The position numbers and the translations under genes were made by a program. This document shows, one piece after another, positions 27,786 through 36,218 of a stretch of 64,000 nt of DNA (its first letter is position 1; each line of letters opens with the position of its first letter). The DNA comes from Chlorobiaceae bacterium (lineage in GTDB: Bacteria > Bacteroidota > Chlorobiia > Chlorobiales > Chlorobiaceae), in contig JABDHK010000045.1 in assembly GCA_012972835.1 (NCBI GenBank), positions 124,001 to 188,000 on the forward strand. The letters are read 5' to 3'. The notes under the pieces were generated by a model. That model was given only the letters and a program-made list of their open reading frames with translations. It was not told the origin of the DNA and made no database searches.

Positions 27786-28001
27786 CTATACACAGTATCT
27801 GGGTATATCCTGCTCATTGGGCCAGACCACCGTTCCGTGTAAAACCTGTACTTTTTTGAAATAATTTTTATCCTGCAGCTCCTTGAATACCCCAAAATTC
27901 AACAAACCCGTGCAGTCGCAGAACCCACGCTCTCCATTAGTAAAGAGCAACTTAAGTTTGTCATCATCGGTTGGAATAACTTCCAGAATACGTGGACTCA
28001 T
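27786..28001 (-). CDS. DUF2442 family protein
   Basis: A 71-residue protein, MSPRILEVIPTDDDKLKLLF through VWPNEQDIPRYCV. The ending VxWPNxxDI is the DUF2442 hallmark. It has a good Shine-Dalgarno (GAGGTGAG) and starts 8 nt after the DUF4160 stop, the standard order of this two-gene module. The pair behaves like a toxin-antitoxin-type cassette in distribution, but no activity is established. This second gene appears intact while its partner has an internal stop. Confidence 0.8.
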   Translation of the reverse strand: MSPRILEVIPTDDDKLKLLFTNGERGFCDCTGLLNFGVFKELQDKNYFKKVQVLHGTVVWPNEQDIPRYCV

Positions 28002-28009
28002 ATCTCACC

Positions 28010-28273
28010 TCAATGGATCAATTTTGTAGGGTTGCGGCCAGATACTGTAAGATCCCAATCAGCAATAAGTTCATCTTGGTGCAACTCAACCCAAGCTTGC
28101 AGAAGCTTCATTTTTGATTGTGGAATATGACCGTCAAGTACCTCACCATTCGGGATTTCGATAATCACTTCCATTCATTGATAATCAAAGTGGATATGGG
28201 GCTTTTTGTGTTGTTTATTATCATTGAAGTACATGTACATGATGATCCCATAAAACATCGATATTGAAGGCAT
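28010..28273 (-). pseudogene. DUF4160 gene with one in-frame TGA stop
   Basis: From ATG at 28273 the frame reads MPSISMFYGIIMYMYFNDNK, then QHKKPHIHFDYQ. It meets TGA at 28175-28177 and continues in the same frame with MEVIIEIPNGEVLDGHIPQ, then KMKLLQAWVELHQDELIADW to 28010. Both halves are the DUF4160 family (KPHIHxxY, then GxLPxxxxxLxxAWxxxHxxELxxxW). So a single stop interrupts an 87-codon gene. The downstream half could restart at ATG 28174 (54 residues). It is either a nonsense mutation or, less likely, split by design. Confidence 0.75.
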
Positions 28274-28390
28274 ATTAGATTGTACATATTCATGGCTAAG
28301 GAATCATGTTAAGGCAATCTCTTGCTGTAGCTTGAACATTACAAAACCAAGATCAAAAAAGCAATATCGAAGGAAAATGAAAAGAAGATG

Positions 28391-28479
28391 TGGTGCCGAA
28401 GACGGGAATCGAACCCGTACGTCCATTGCTGAACACAGGATTTTAAGTCCTGGGCGTCTACCAGTTCCGCCACTTCGGC
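28391..28479 (-). tRNA. tRNA-Leu (anticodon TAA)
   Basis: Class II tRNA with long variable arm. Reading the - strand: acceptor GCCGAAG/CTTCGGC, anticodon stem CAGGA/TCCTG around the loop CTTAAAA placing TAA at the anticodon, TpsiC arm CGGGTTCGATTCCCG, discriminator A. The 3' CCA is encoded (28391-28393). The TAA anticodon reads UUA and UUG leucine codons. Confidence 0.93.
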
Positions 28480-28582
28480 CTGCGCTGTGAATTGACAGGG
28501 CTAACAATTTACCATCTTCAACGTGTTTCCCAAAAAATAAATATAGAGGCTCAACTCTTTTTTTTCAAGCAAAGAGAAGCCG

Positions 28583-29650
28583 TTACGAACTGAAATGATC
28601 GAATCCCTTAAGAGAGGTGAGATCAATGCTCATACCGTAAATATCGCTCAACAGAATCCCTTCCTCCGTGTCGGTTATTTCGCCGATGACTGATATCTCC
28701 TTTTCATCGCTAATTGCCTGATACTCCTCTTTCGGAATTGTAAAGAGCAGCTGATACTCTTCGCCACCCGTCAAAGCCCAGGTCAGAGCATCTTCCTGAA
28801 GCTCATCGGCAATGCGGCGTGTATCTGGATGGATTGGAATACGGCTTTCATGAATCAGTGCGCCGGTATTGGAACGGCGGCAGATATGCTGGAGGTCGGG
28901 GCTGAGACCGTCGGAAATGTCGATCATCGAAGATGGGCGGACATTTTTTGCATGGAAAAGCCTTACAATATCGAGGCGTGCAATGGGTAGCAGCTGGCGT
29001 TGTATCACCTCGCGGTACTCTTTCAGCTCAGCCATGGCACTTTTTGTATAGGGCTCGTTGTTTTCAATATGCTCCAGCATGATCTCTTTTTCACGCATAA
29101 GCAGTTTGAGTCCTGCGGCTGCACCGCCAAGAGTGCCGGAAACACAGAGAAGCTCTCCCGGTTTTGCGCCACTTCTGTGCGTCAGCTGCTCAGGGGCTAC
29201 CTCCCCGATCATTGTAATTGAAATGACAAGTCCCGAACGAGATGAAGAGGTATCTCCTCCCGCAATAGCCAACCCGTACTCCTTTGCAGCATAGCTCATG
29301 CCCTGGTAAAGCTCCTCAATCATTTCAACTGAAAAGGATGAGGGAACAGCAATAGAAACAAGAGCGTAGCGTGGAAGGGCATTCATAGCGCAGATATCGG
29401 AGACATTGACGCTGATAGCTTTGCTTCCGAGAAGTTTCAGAGGTGTTGTCAACAGATCGAAGTGTATCTGGTCGACAAGCAAATCGGTAGTTGCCACCTG
29501 TAAAAGCCCTTCGGCAGGCTGATAGACAGCACAGTCGTCGCCGATTCCAGTCAGGAGTCCCGGTGCGGCTTGAAGTGTTGGCTCAACAAGAGAGGCAATT
29601 CTATCGATCAAACCGAATTCTCCAATCCCCGAAATAGCTTTATATGGCAT
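28583..29650 (-). CDS. thiL: Thiamine-monophosphate kinase
   Basis: Phosphorylates thiamine monophosphate to thiamine diphosphate with ATP. The 355-residue protein shows GIGDDCAVYQP near 40-50, the Mg-binding TTDLLVDQIHFDL, then VNVSDICAMNALPRYALVSI and AIAGGDTSSSRSGLVISITM. The C-terminal DISDGLSPDLQHICRRS and LTGGEEYQLLFT complete the AIR-synthase-like fold. All the metal-binding aspartates appear present. No TPP riboswitch is evident upstream. It lies downstream of hsdR on the same strand, with a gap of 53 nt. Confidence 0.95.
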   Translation of the reverse strand: MPYKAISGIGEFGLIDRIASLVEPTLQAAPGLLTGIGDDCAVYQPAEGLLQVATTDLLVDQIHFDLLTTPLKLLGSKAISVNVSDICAMNALPRYALVSIAVPSSFSVEMIEELYQGMSYAAKEYGLAIAGGDTSSSRSGLVISITMIGEVAPEQLTHRSGAKPGELLCVSGTLGGAAAGLKLLMREKEIMLEHIENNEPYTKSAMAELKEYREVIQRQLLPIARLDIVRLFHAKNVRPSSMIDISDGLSPDLQHICRRSNTGALIHESRIPIHPDTRRIADELQEDALTWALTGGEEYQLLFTIPKEEYQAISDEKEISVIGEITDTEEGILLSDIYGMSIDLTSLKGFDHFSS

Positions 29651-29703
29651 TTTTTTTACGTAATTCGTTGTGGTGTATTATTGTTATTTACAATCCGTTA
29701 GAA

Positions 29704-32700
29704 TCATACAGTCAACTCATTAGCAATCATCTCCGCCTGTTTTAATACTGTTTCCGTAGCCAAAAGCTGCATGTCGGGCGGATAGCCGAATTGGCGGAGG
29801 GTGCGTTTGACGATTACTTTCAGTTTGGCTTTAACACTCTCCTTGATGGTCCAGTCTATCGAGGCGTTGTCGCGGACTCGCTGGGTCAACACAACTGCCA
29901 GTTCACGCAGTTTGTCCTGCTGCATGAGTTCCCGGGCACTGTCATTGCTGGAGACTGCTGTGTAAAAGGCATATTCGAAGTCGCTGAGGCCCATGTGTTC
30001 GGCCTCCTCGTCTGAAGCAACAATCTCTTTGCTGATCCTGATCAGCTCGTCCATGACTTCGGCAGCGGAGAGGATTTTGTTTTGGTATTTCTTGATAGCA
30101 GTTTCGAGCATCTCCATCAAGCTCTTGCTCTGAACGAGGTTCTTTTTGGCGCGTACTTTGAGTTCGTCATTGAGCAGTTTTTTCAGTACCTCAAGAGCAA
30201 TATTTTTGTGCTGAAATCCTTTCAGTTCAGCAAGAAACTCTTCGGAGAGAATGGAGATATCCGGTTTTTTGATTCCGGCTGCATCAAAAACATCAATCAC
30301 CTTTTCGGAGATCAGCGCCTTATCGATCACCTGGCGAATGGTGGTTTCGATATCCTCGTTGCTGTAGCCGTTGCCTGTACCGTCAAATTTGGCGAGACGT
30401 GCTTTTACTGCCTGGAAAAAGCCAACCTCGTCTTTAACGCCCATTGCCTGTTCATGTGGAATTGCAATGGCAAAGCTTTGTGAAAGAAGGGTCACTTCGT
30501 TGCTATAGCGCTTCCGGCCATCGTCAAGGCCGAGAATATGCTCTTCGGCTGCAAGAATGAGCGAGAGCTTTTTTGCTGTATCGGCATCGAAATACTCTTC
30601 GTAGGGGAAGCCGTGGTACATCGCTGATACCACTTCGATCTTTTCAAGCATCAACGTAACAGCCTGTTCCTGCAAAAGTGTTGGATCGCCCTTCCCGCCG
30701 GAATCGGAATAGAAAGAGAGCGCCTCTTTCAGGTCGGCAGCAATCCCCAGATAGTCCACCACCAAGCCGCCGGGCTTGTCTCTGTAGACCCGGTTCACGC
30801 GAGCAATCGCCTGCATCAGGTTGTGCCCTTTCATCGGCTTGTCGATGTAGATGGTATGCAACGAGGGGGCATCAAAACCGGTGAGCCACATATCACAGAC
30901 GATCACCAGTTTCAGCGGATCGTCGTCATCTTTCATGCGCTCGCCCAGCAGTTTACGCTGTTCCTTGGTGGTATGATGCTTGGACAACAATGGGCCGTCA
31001 CTTGAGGCGGAGGTCATCACCACCTTAATAGTACCTTTGTGTATCTCGTCGGAATGCCATTCAGGGCGGAGATTGATGCTTTCTGCATACAACTCGGCGG
31101 CAATGCGCCGGGACATACAGACAATCATCCCCTTGCCAGCAAACACCTCCTGTCGGGCCTCGAAGTGCGTGACAATATCCTTCGCAACATTTCGGGTGCG
31201 GTTGGCACTGCCAACCAGCGCCTCCATTCTGGTCCATCTGGCCTTGCTTTTTTGCGTGTCACTCAGTTGCTTCTGGTCAAGCTCTTCATCAAGCTCGGCA
31301 ATCAGTTTTCTGCCTTCATCTCCGAGCTCAACCTTGGCCAACCGGCTTTCGTAGAAAATCCGCACAGTGGCACCATCTTCAACAGCCTGGGCAATGTCGT
31401 AGATATCGACATAGTTGCCGAAAACTGCCGGAGTGTTGATGTCCGTCTTTTCAATTGGCGTGCCGGTAAAGCCGAGATAGGTGGCATTCGGCAGAGCGTC
31501 GCGCAGATACTTGGCAAAGCCATAGACAACCTTTTTGCCAATCACAATACCATCACCATTTTTCTCATCAATGGTTTTGGCGGTGAAACCATACTGGGTA
31601 CGGTGGGCTTCGTCAGCAATAACCACAATATTTCGGCGAGAGGATAACTGCTCATAAACATTACCCTCTGAGGGCTGAAACTTCTGGATGGTTGAAAAGA
31701 TCACCCCGCCGGAAGCGACTTTCAACAGCTCTTTCAACTGTTCCCGGCTCTCTGCCTGCACCGGCTCCTGCCGCAACAACTGTTTTGATGCCGCAAAGGT
31801 ATCGAACAACTGATCGTCCAGATCGTTGCGGTCGGTTATGACAAGAATCGTTGGGTTGTCGAGTACCAGTACAATCTTGCCGGTATAAAAGACCATCGAA
31901 AGCGATTTTCCCGACCCTTGGGTATGCCAAACCACACCAGCCTTCATGTCGCCCCTTGGCTGGCCAGCTACGCCGGGAAGGCCATAACTCAATGGATTTT
32001 TGCGAGCTTGCAGGTGTGCATCCAGGTCAACCGCCCGCAGGGTTGACACTATAGCGGCATTGACGGCATAGTACTGGTGATAAGCTGCCAACTTCTTGAC
32101 TGAAGTGATGGTGACGATACCGGTAGCGGGGTCTTCCTTTTTACTTTTCTCAAAAACAATAAAATGACGCACAAGATCAAGTAGTGTTGCCTTGTTCAAC
32201 ATGCCAGTAATCAGCGTTGCAAGCTGGCTGACCAGATGCGAGGCTTCAGCTTTGCCGTCAGCACTTTTCCATGCCATGAACCGAGAGAAACCGGCAGAAA
32301 GTGAGCCCGCCCTGGCCTCAAGCCCGTCGGAGATGACGACAATGGCATTGGCTGTGAAGAGCGCTGGTATGGCCTGCTTGTAGGTTTCTATCTGCCGGAA
32401 CGCTGACTTGATCGTTGCATTTTCATCAGCAGCGTTTTTCAGTTCGAGCACCACCAACGGAATGCCGTTAACAAAGAGCACTATGTCGGGGCGTTTGTTC
32501 TGGTGGTTCTCAATAACCGTAAACTGATTTGCCACCACAAACTCATTATTTTCGGGAGTCTCAAAATCAATGAGGCGAACCAGATCGCCGCGTTCGTTAC
32601 CATTCTGCTGATAGCTGACCCCCACACCTTCAGTTATCAGTCGGTGAAAGGCTTCATTGTTGGCCAAAAGATCAGGCGAATGAATTCGCTGAACCTCCTT

Positions 32701-32913
32701 GAGTGCAGCCTGTAGCACTGCTGAAGAGTGACGGGGGTTAATACGGCGAAGCGCGTTTTCAAGCCGACCGGTGAGCAACACATCATCGTAATGACGGCGT
32801 TCAGGGTTGGTCCCGTCAGGGGCAATATCCGGCCCGTAGAGGTAGCTGTAGCCCTGTCGCTCAAGCAACTTGATAGCAAACTCTTCTATGACAGATTCAG
32901 TCAGTCTGCTCAT
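29704..32913 (-). CDS. hsdR: Type I restriction enzyme R subunit
   Basis: DNA translocase and nuclease subunit of a type I restriction-modification complex. The 1069-residue protein has an N-terminal PD-(D/E)xK nuclease (RPDIVLFVNG with Asp143, LELKN with Glu157 and Lys159), then Walker A GSGKS at 333-337, DEAH at 434-437, later helicase motifs (FTGTPIEK, IVCMSRRIA, VCDMWLTGFDAPSLHTIY, QAIARVNRVY) and a C-terminal coiled part. The ORF is intact. Because R acts only in an R-M-S complex, and here M and S are broken, it should be silent. Its ATG overlaps the stop of an upstream coding relic (ATGA). Confidence 0.94.
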   Translation of the reverse strand: MSRLTESVIEEFAIKLLERQGYSYLYGPDIAPDGTNPERRHYDDVLLTGRLENALRRINPRHSSAVLQAALKEVQRIHSPDLLANNEAFHRLITEGVGVSYQQNGNERGDLVRLIDFETPENNEFVVANQFTVIENHQNKRPDIVLFVNGIPLVVLELKNAADENATIKSAFRQIETYKQAIPALFTANAIVVISDGLEARAGSLSAGFSRFMAWKSADGKAEASHLVSQLATLITGMLNKATLLDLVRHFIVFEKSKKEDPATGIVTITSVKKLAAYHQYYAVNAAIVSTLRAVDLDAHLQARKNPLSYGLPGVAGQPRGDMKAGVVWHTQGSGKSLSMVFYTGKIVLVLDNPTILVITDRNDLDDQLFDTFAASKQLLRQEPVQAESREQLKELLKVASGGVIFSTIQKFQPSEGNVYEQLSSRRNIVVIADEAHRTQYGFTAKTIDEKNGDGIVIGKKVVYGFAKYLRDALPNATYLGFTGTPIEKTDINTPAVFGNYVDIYDIAQAVEDGATVRIFYESRLAKVELGDEGRKLIAELDEELDQKQLSDTQKSKARWTRMEALVGSANRTRNVAKDIVTHFEARQEVFAGKGMIVCMSRRIAAELYAESINLRPEWHSDEIHKGTIKVVMTSASSDGPLLSKHHTTKEQRKLLGERMKDDDDPLKLVIVCDMWLTGFDAPSLHTIYIDKPMKGHNLMQAIARVNRVYRDKPGGLVVDYLGIAADLKEALSFYSDSGGKGDPTLLQEQAVTLMLEKIEVVSAMYHGFPYEEYFDADTAKKLSLILAAEEHILGLDDGRKRYSNEVTLLSQSFAIAIPHEQAMGVKDEVGFFQAVKARLAKFDGTGNGYSNEDIETTIRQVIDKALISEKVIDVFDAAGIKKPDISILSEEFLAELKGFQHKNIALEVLKKLLNDELKVRAKKNLVQSKSLMEMLETAIKKYQNKILSAAEVMDELIRISKEIVASDEEAEHMGLSDFEYAFYTAVSSNDSARELMQQDKLRELAVVLTQRVRDNASIDWTIKESVKAKLKVIVKRTLRQFGYPPDMQLLATETVLKQAEMIANELTV

Positions 32914-33182
32914 AACTTCCTGCGCATTTTGATGATCATCTGCTTAAAATTGTAAAACGTTACATCTACCGATACCTCGCCTTTCCACCAATGTTCTTTC
33001 AGCTTACCGACGGATCAGGAGCGAAATGTCTGAAAAAAGAGAGCAACAAGAATGCTGAACGCGTTTTGGGATCGCGTAAAGCTTCACATACAATCAAAAT
33101 TTACGAAACGCTAAATCACAATATTTATGATATTTACATAAAAACCATTAAGTTTTCTTTTCGTAAACTTTTTCTTCTTGAC
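32914..33182 (-). pseudogene. Intergenic stretch with a coding relic coupled to hsdR
   Basis: On the - strand, just before hsdR, runs GKLKEHWWKGEVSVDVTFYN followed by FKQMIIKMRRKL, ending in TGA that overlaps the hsdR ATG (ATGA). It is preceded in frame by a stop near 33020, so only about 33 codons remain. The sequence looks like the end of a real protein but I cannot name its family. The rest of the stretch (to 33182) is AT-rich without a gene. Confidence 0.4.
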
Positions 33183-34847
33183 CTATTTTACGAGAACCCA
33201 TTGAGGATTGACCATGCTTCCGTTGTTAACGATCAATCGATTCCTGCGAAGTTCTCCAATAAGGTTGCCGATCTTATACGTTTTCTGCTTGTCGTTCATC
33301 CAATCAGGCAACTTATTCCATAGTAATTCATTAATGTCTTTACGAGTCAGTGACCCATGTTCGCCGATCGCCTTGCGGATAAAGTCAAGGTAATACTGTT
33401 TATCAAACGCCCTGTTTTTGCTATAAGAGGCTTTTTGGTCAGTCTTTTGCGCAACGGCTCTGGCTATATAAAAATTTGGTTTTCGCCCTTCTATAAGGGA
33501 CTTGCCTTTAAGCTGTTTTTCTTCGTCGCCAGTGAGTGACTGCCGTTTTTGAACCTTGTCAAGCCCCATGATTTCGCTGAGAGTCAACTCTCCATTTACA
33601 GCAAGTAGCCTGGCATAGTCCATATTCAGTACCTTACCAGTGAGCGTCAATTTCACCCGATTACTTGAAAGCTCGTAATCAGGCAATGGGAAAAAACGAG
33701 CTTTCTGGAACAGAAACAACTTGCGGATACCACCGCCTGCCGTATCAACCATCTTCAGGTTAAACATCGCTGTAGCCAAAAAGCGGTTGCGGTAGTACTC
33801 CTCAGGGGCATCATCCATCACGACGCGCTGCACATTACCAGGCACAAAACTCCCCAGATTGGTAAAAGTCAGAGTCTCTTCCCCCTCAATCACATTGATG
33901 CGCCCTGCCAAGGTATAATCCTGATGGGCAATACAATTATTCACAGCCTCACGAATGGCATAGGGCTCGTATTGATCAAGCTCTTCAGGAAAAAGAGTTC
34001 CTTCAGGGATATAGCGATATTTCAGATTACGGATTTTTGCATAAACCCTGTCAACAGCAAGCAACAGGGGCAATCCGAACAATGCATAATCACGATCATT
34101 ACCCTGATGATCTTTGAGTAACCAGCGGATTTTGACGTCGGCTGGCAACAAAAAATGCTCAGACTCATCTTTCCCCAGCAATATTAGTGCAGTGCGGGTT
34201 AATTTCCCTTTGACGGCAAGCTTGGCCTTGTTCAAAAAAGTAACATCATTCCAGGAATCTACTTCAACAGCTTTATCAGGGAACTTGCTTTTGTAATTGT
34301 TTCGCGCAACCCGCAATGCGTCTTTATCGAGATCATCCAACCCAGCGTCTGGTACTATTGCTGCGCTCCAATCTTCCAATGTCGCTTGCGCACGAATGCG
34401 TTCATATTCCTCCATGTTGAGCGCAGACAAAGACTCTCCGTCCCGGCCATAATTGTGCCCTTCAAATGAAATAGGTATGCCCTTTGGAGCCGCAGGAATT
34501 TCAAACATAATCACTCTGCCTTGTTCATGCTGCACTTCATGAATGGCAATAAAAGTAATCCGGTTGGTAGTTTTATCTGCAATCTCTTTGTTCAAGCTGT
34601 CCAAATCATTGCGCTGACGGCGATAATTCGAACCCACTACCTGCCGGTGATCGTTAACACCAAACACCAACCAAGCCGCAGGCTGGCGTTTCAGGTTAGC
34701 TTCGTTGCTCAGAGCAGAGAAGTATTTTCCGAGTTTTGTGAAATCATAGCTCTTTTTTGCTTCCTTGAATTCTACCACCTCATTTTCAGAGGCTAAAGCG
34801 AGCAAAGTAACAAGTCTTTCTGCTGGTTCCATGTGCTGATGTTTCAT
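33183..34847 (-). CDS. AlbA_2/Schlafen-type ATP-binding protein within the type I locus
   Basis: A 554-residue soluble protein. The N-terminal AlbA_2 domain has NEVVEFKEAKKSYDFTKLGK (17-36) then AAWLVFGVNDHRQVVGSNY. The middle and C-terminal part is the HATPase-like, RecG-type region found in this family (REAVNNCIAHQDYTLAGRI, then FTNLGSFVPG and DTAGGGIRKLFLFQ), ending in winged-helix-like helices. Such proteins are often embedded in type I restriction loci and are thought to be transcription regulators or anti-phage components; the role here is not proven. The ORF is intact, starting in a 4-nt overlap with the end of hsdS (34844-34847). Confidence 0.8.
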   Translation of the reverse strand: MKHQHMEPAERLVTLLALASENEVVEFKEAKKSYDFTKLGKYFSALSNEANLKRQPAAWLVFGVNDHRQVVGSNYRRQRNDLDSLNKEIADKTTNRITFIAIHEVQHEQGRVIMFEIPAAPKGIPISFEGHNYGRDGESLSALNMEEYERIRAQATLEDWSAAIVPDAGLDDLDKDALRVARNNYKSKFPDKAVEVDSWNDVTFLNKAKLAVKGKLTRTALILLGKDESEHFLLPADVKIRWLLKDHQGNDRDYALFGLPLLLAVDRVYAKIRNLKYRYIPEGTLFPEELDQYEPYAIREAVNNCIAHQDYTLAGRINVIEGEETLTFTNLGSFVPGNVQRVVMDDAPEEYYRNRFLATAMFNLKMVDTAGGGIRKLFLFQKARFFPLPDYELSSNRVKLTLTGKVLNMDYARLLAVNGELTLSEIMGLDKVQKRQSLTGDEEKQLKGKSLIEGRKPNFYIARAVAQKTDQKASYSKNRAFDKQYYLDFIRKAIGEHGSLTRKDINELLWNKLPDWMNDKQKTYKIGNLIGELRRNRLIVNNGSMVNPQWVLVK

Positions 34848-36007
34848 ACTGCCACCCTCACTTCGCCGCTCATCAGCTTTGGAAGAAGGGTATCGCGAAG
34901 TTTTTCAAGAGTAATAATTTGTCTTTTATTCTGATTTATTTTTGAATAGTAGTGAGAGACGCTTTCATTAAAACGAAAAACCAGTTCTTTACTTGGCATC
35001 GGATATTTCAAGTCGAACAGTAATGCCTTGTAATTTAGGTTCTTAATTCCAGAACTTCCATTTTCAAGACAAAAAAACTCATCCTGATTATATAAGTAAC
35101 GCAAATATAAAAAAATAAAATATGAGTATCTTTTATCAAGAGGTCTTAACAAACGGCAAAAATTTGAAAATATCAATGGGTATGAAAATAAAGCCTTTAT
35201 ATCGCCATTAATGTAAATCGCTCGTCCTGTTGATTGATTTTCAGTGCCACCAAATATTTCAAAAATAATATCCCCATTTCTTGGCTCAATATTCGCAAAT
35301 TTCTTTTTATTGGTATAGCGCAATGGGATTTTTTTTGCTAATCCTGTTTGTAGATCTGCAATATCAGTACCCCGAATACAATTTACTGGAATAACATAAT
35401 CAGCCTCTGGATTCTCCTTACCCCATTCGCCACCAAAAGTATTTTCTATCAAATCACCAATTTTACCAACTTCCCACTCCTCTTGCGCCTCTTCAATAAA
35501 CCACTGGCGAAAGAGGGTTTCGGCCATGGATTCAAGGGTTTCGTTCTGGCGATGCAACAGATCGATTTTGTCGTCAAGGCTGCTGAGGACGTTAGCTATG
35601 GCTTTTTGTTCGGGAAGGGATGGGATTAAAACAACTTCCTGATGAACATCGTTTCTGTTTATTCCTGGGACAGCACTTTTGTCGCTATATTTTTCCTAAT
35701 CTAATTGCTTTAAAAAATAGCAAATAAATAACTCGTCATTGCCTTTGAAATCTTGGACATATAAAGTAGTGTTCAACGGCCAGTAGGGTGTTTTTGAGAA
35801 CAAAACCAGGCCTATAGTTCCATATCGGCCTGTTATGACACCAGGAGAAAAACACATTTTTTCATTATGATATCCAGAAATACCACTTGATGAATAAATC
35901 GGTACATCTCCACTTTTACGCAAACGGCTGGGTAGATCGTAACCCCTTTTTAAATTTATTGTATCACCGAGCTTACATTCCCGCCATCCACTCAAAATCC
36001 CACTCAT
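34844..36007 (-). pseudogene. hsdS: Type I restriction specificity subunit, interrupted by an amber stop
   Basis: Target-recognition subunit. The frame starts MSGILSGWRECKLGDTINLK at 36007, covers the first target-recognition domain (SSGISGYHNEK, ITGRYGTIGLV) and stops at TAG 35696-35698. The frame then continues unbroken: EKYSDKSAVPGINRNDVH, PSLPEQKAIANVLSSLDDK (the conserved central helix), then the second domain and a final KLRDTLLPKLMSGEVRV. Without the stop it would be a normal 387-residue HsdS. The C-terminal half could restart at ATG 35557. The stop is a nonsense mutation or, less likely, is read through. Confidence 0.9.
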
Positions 36008-36218
36008 CGCTCCCCCTAATTCCGAAATTATTCACCAAGGGTATTTGGGCAGCAGCTTGCTGCCTAATTGCGGGTTTGTCCAATTGCGAAACAGCTTGTT
36101 GCGCAATTGCTGAGCAGCCTGATTGTGCAGCAGCTTGCTGCACAATTGTATTTGTCCCATTCAAGAACCGATACCACTGGCACATCAGCTCCAGATTTCT
36201 GCGGGAAAACCAGTTCAT
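35973..36218 (-). pseudogene. DUF1016 (YhcG-type) N-terminal fragment with Gln/Ala repeats
   Basis: An 81-residue frame beginning MNWFSRRNLELMCQWYRFLN, the start of PDDEXK-nuclease-type DUF1016 proteins. Three imperfect repeats follow (QQAAAQSG, QQAVSQLD, QQAAAQIP) where the family has a QLxWxHN motif. It then runs out as FGIRGSDEWDFEWMAGM through the hsdS start. The nuclease domain is absent. The repeats are visible in DNA as about 26-nt units (around 36050-36150). The fragment overlaps the hsdM end by 4 nt and the hsdS start by 35 nt, so it is wedged between the two genes. Confidence 0.6.

Noticed and set aside
29650-29703. TPP riboswitch before thiL
   Set aside because: The 53-nt gap lacks the conserved THI-box sequence and is too short.
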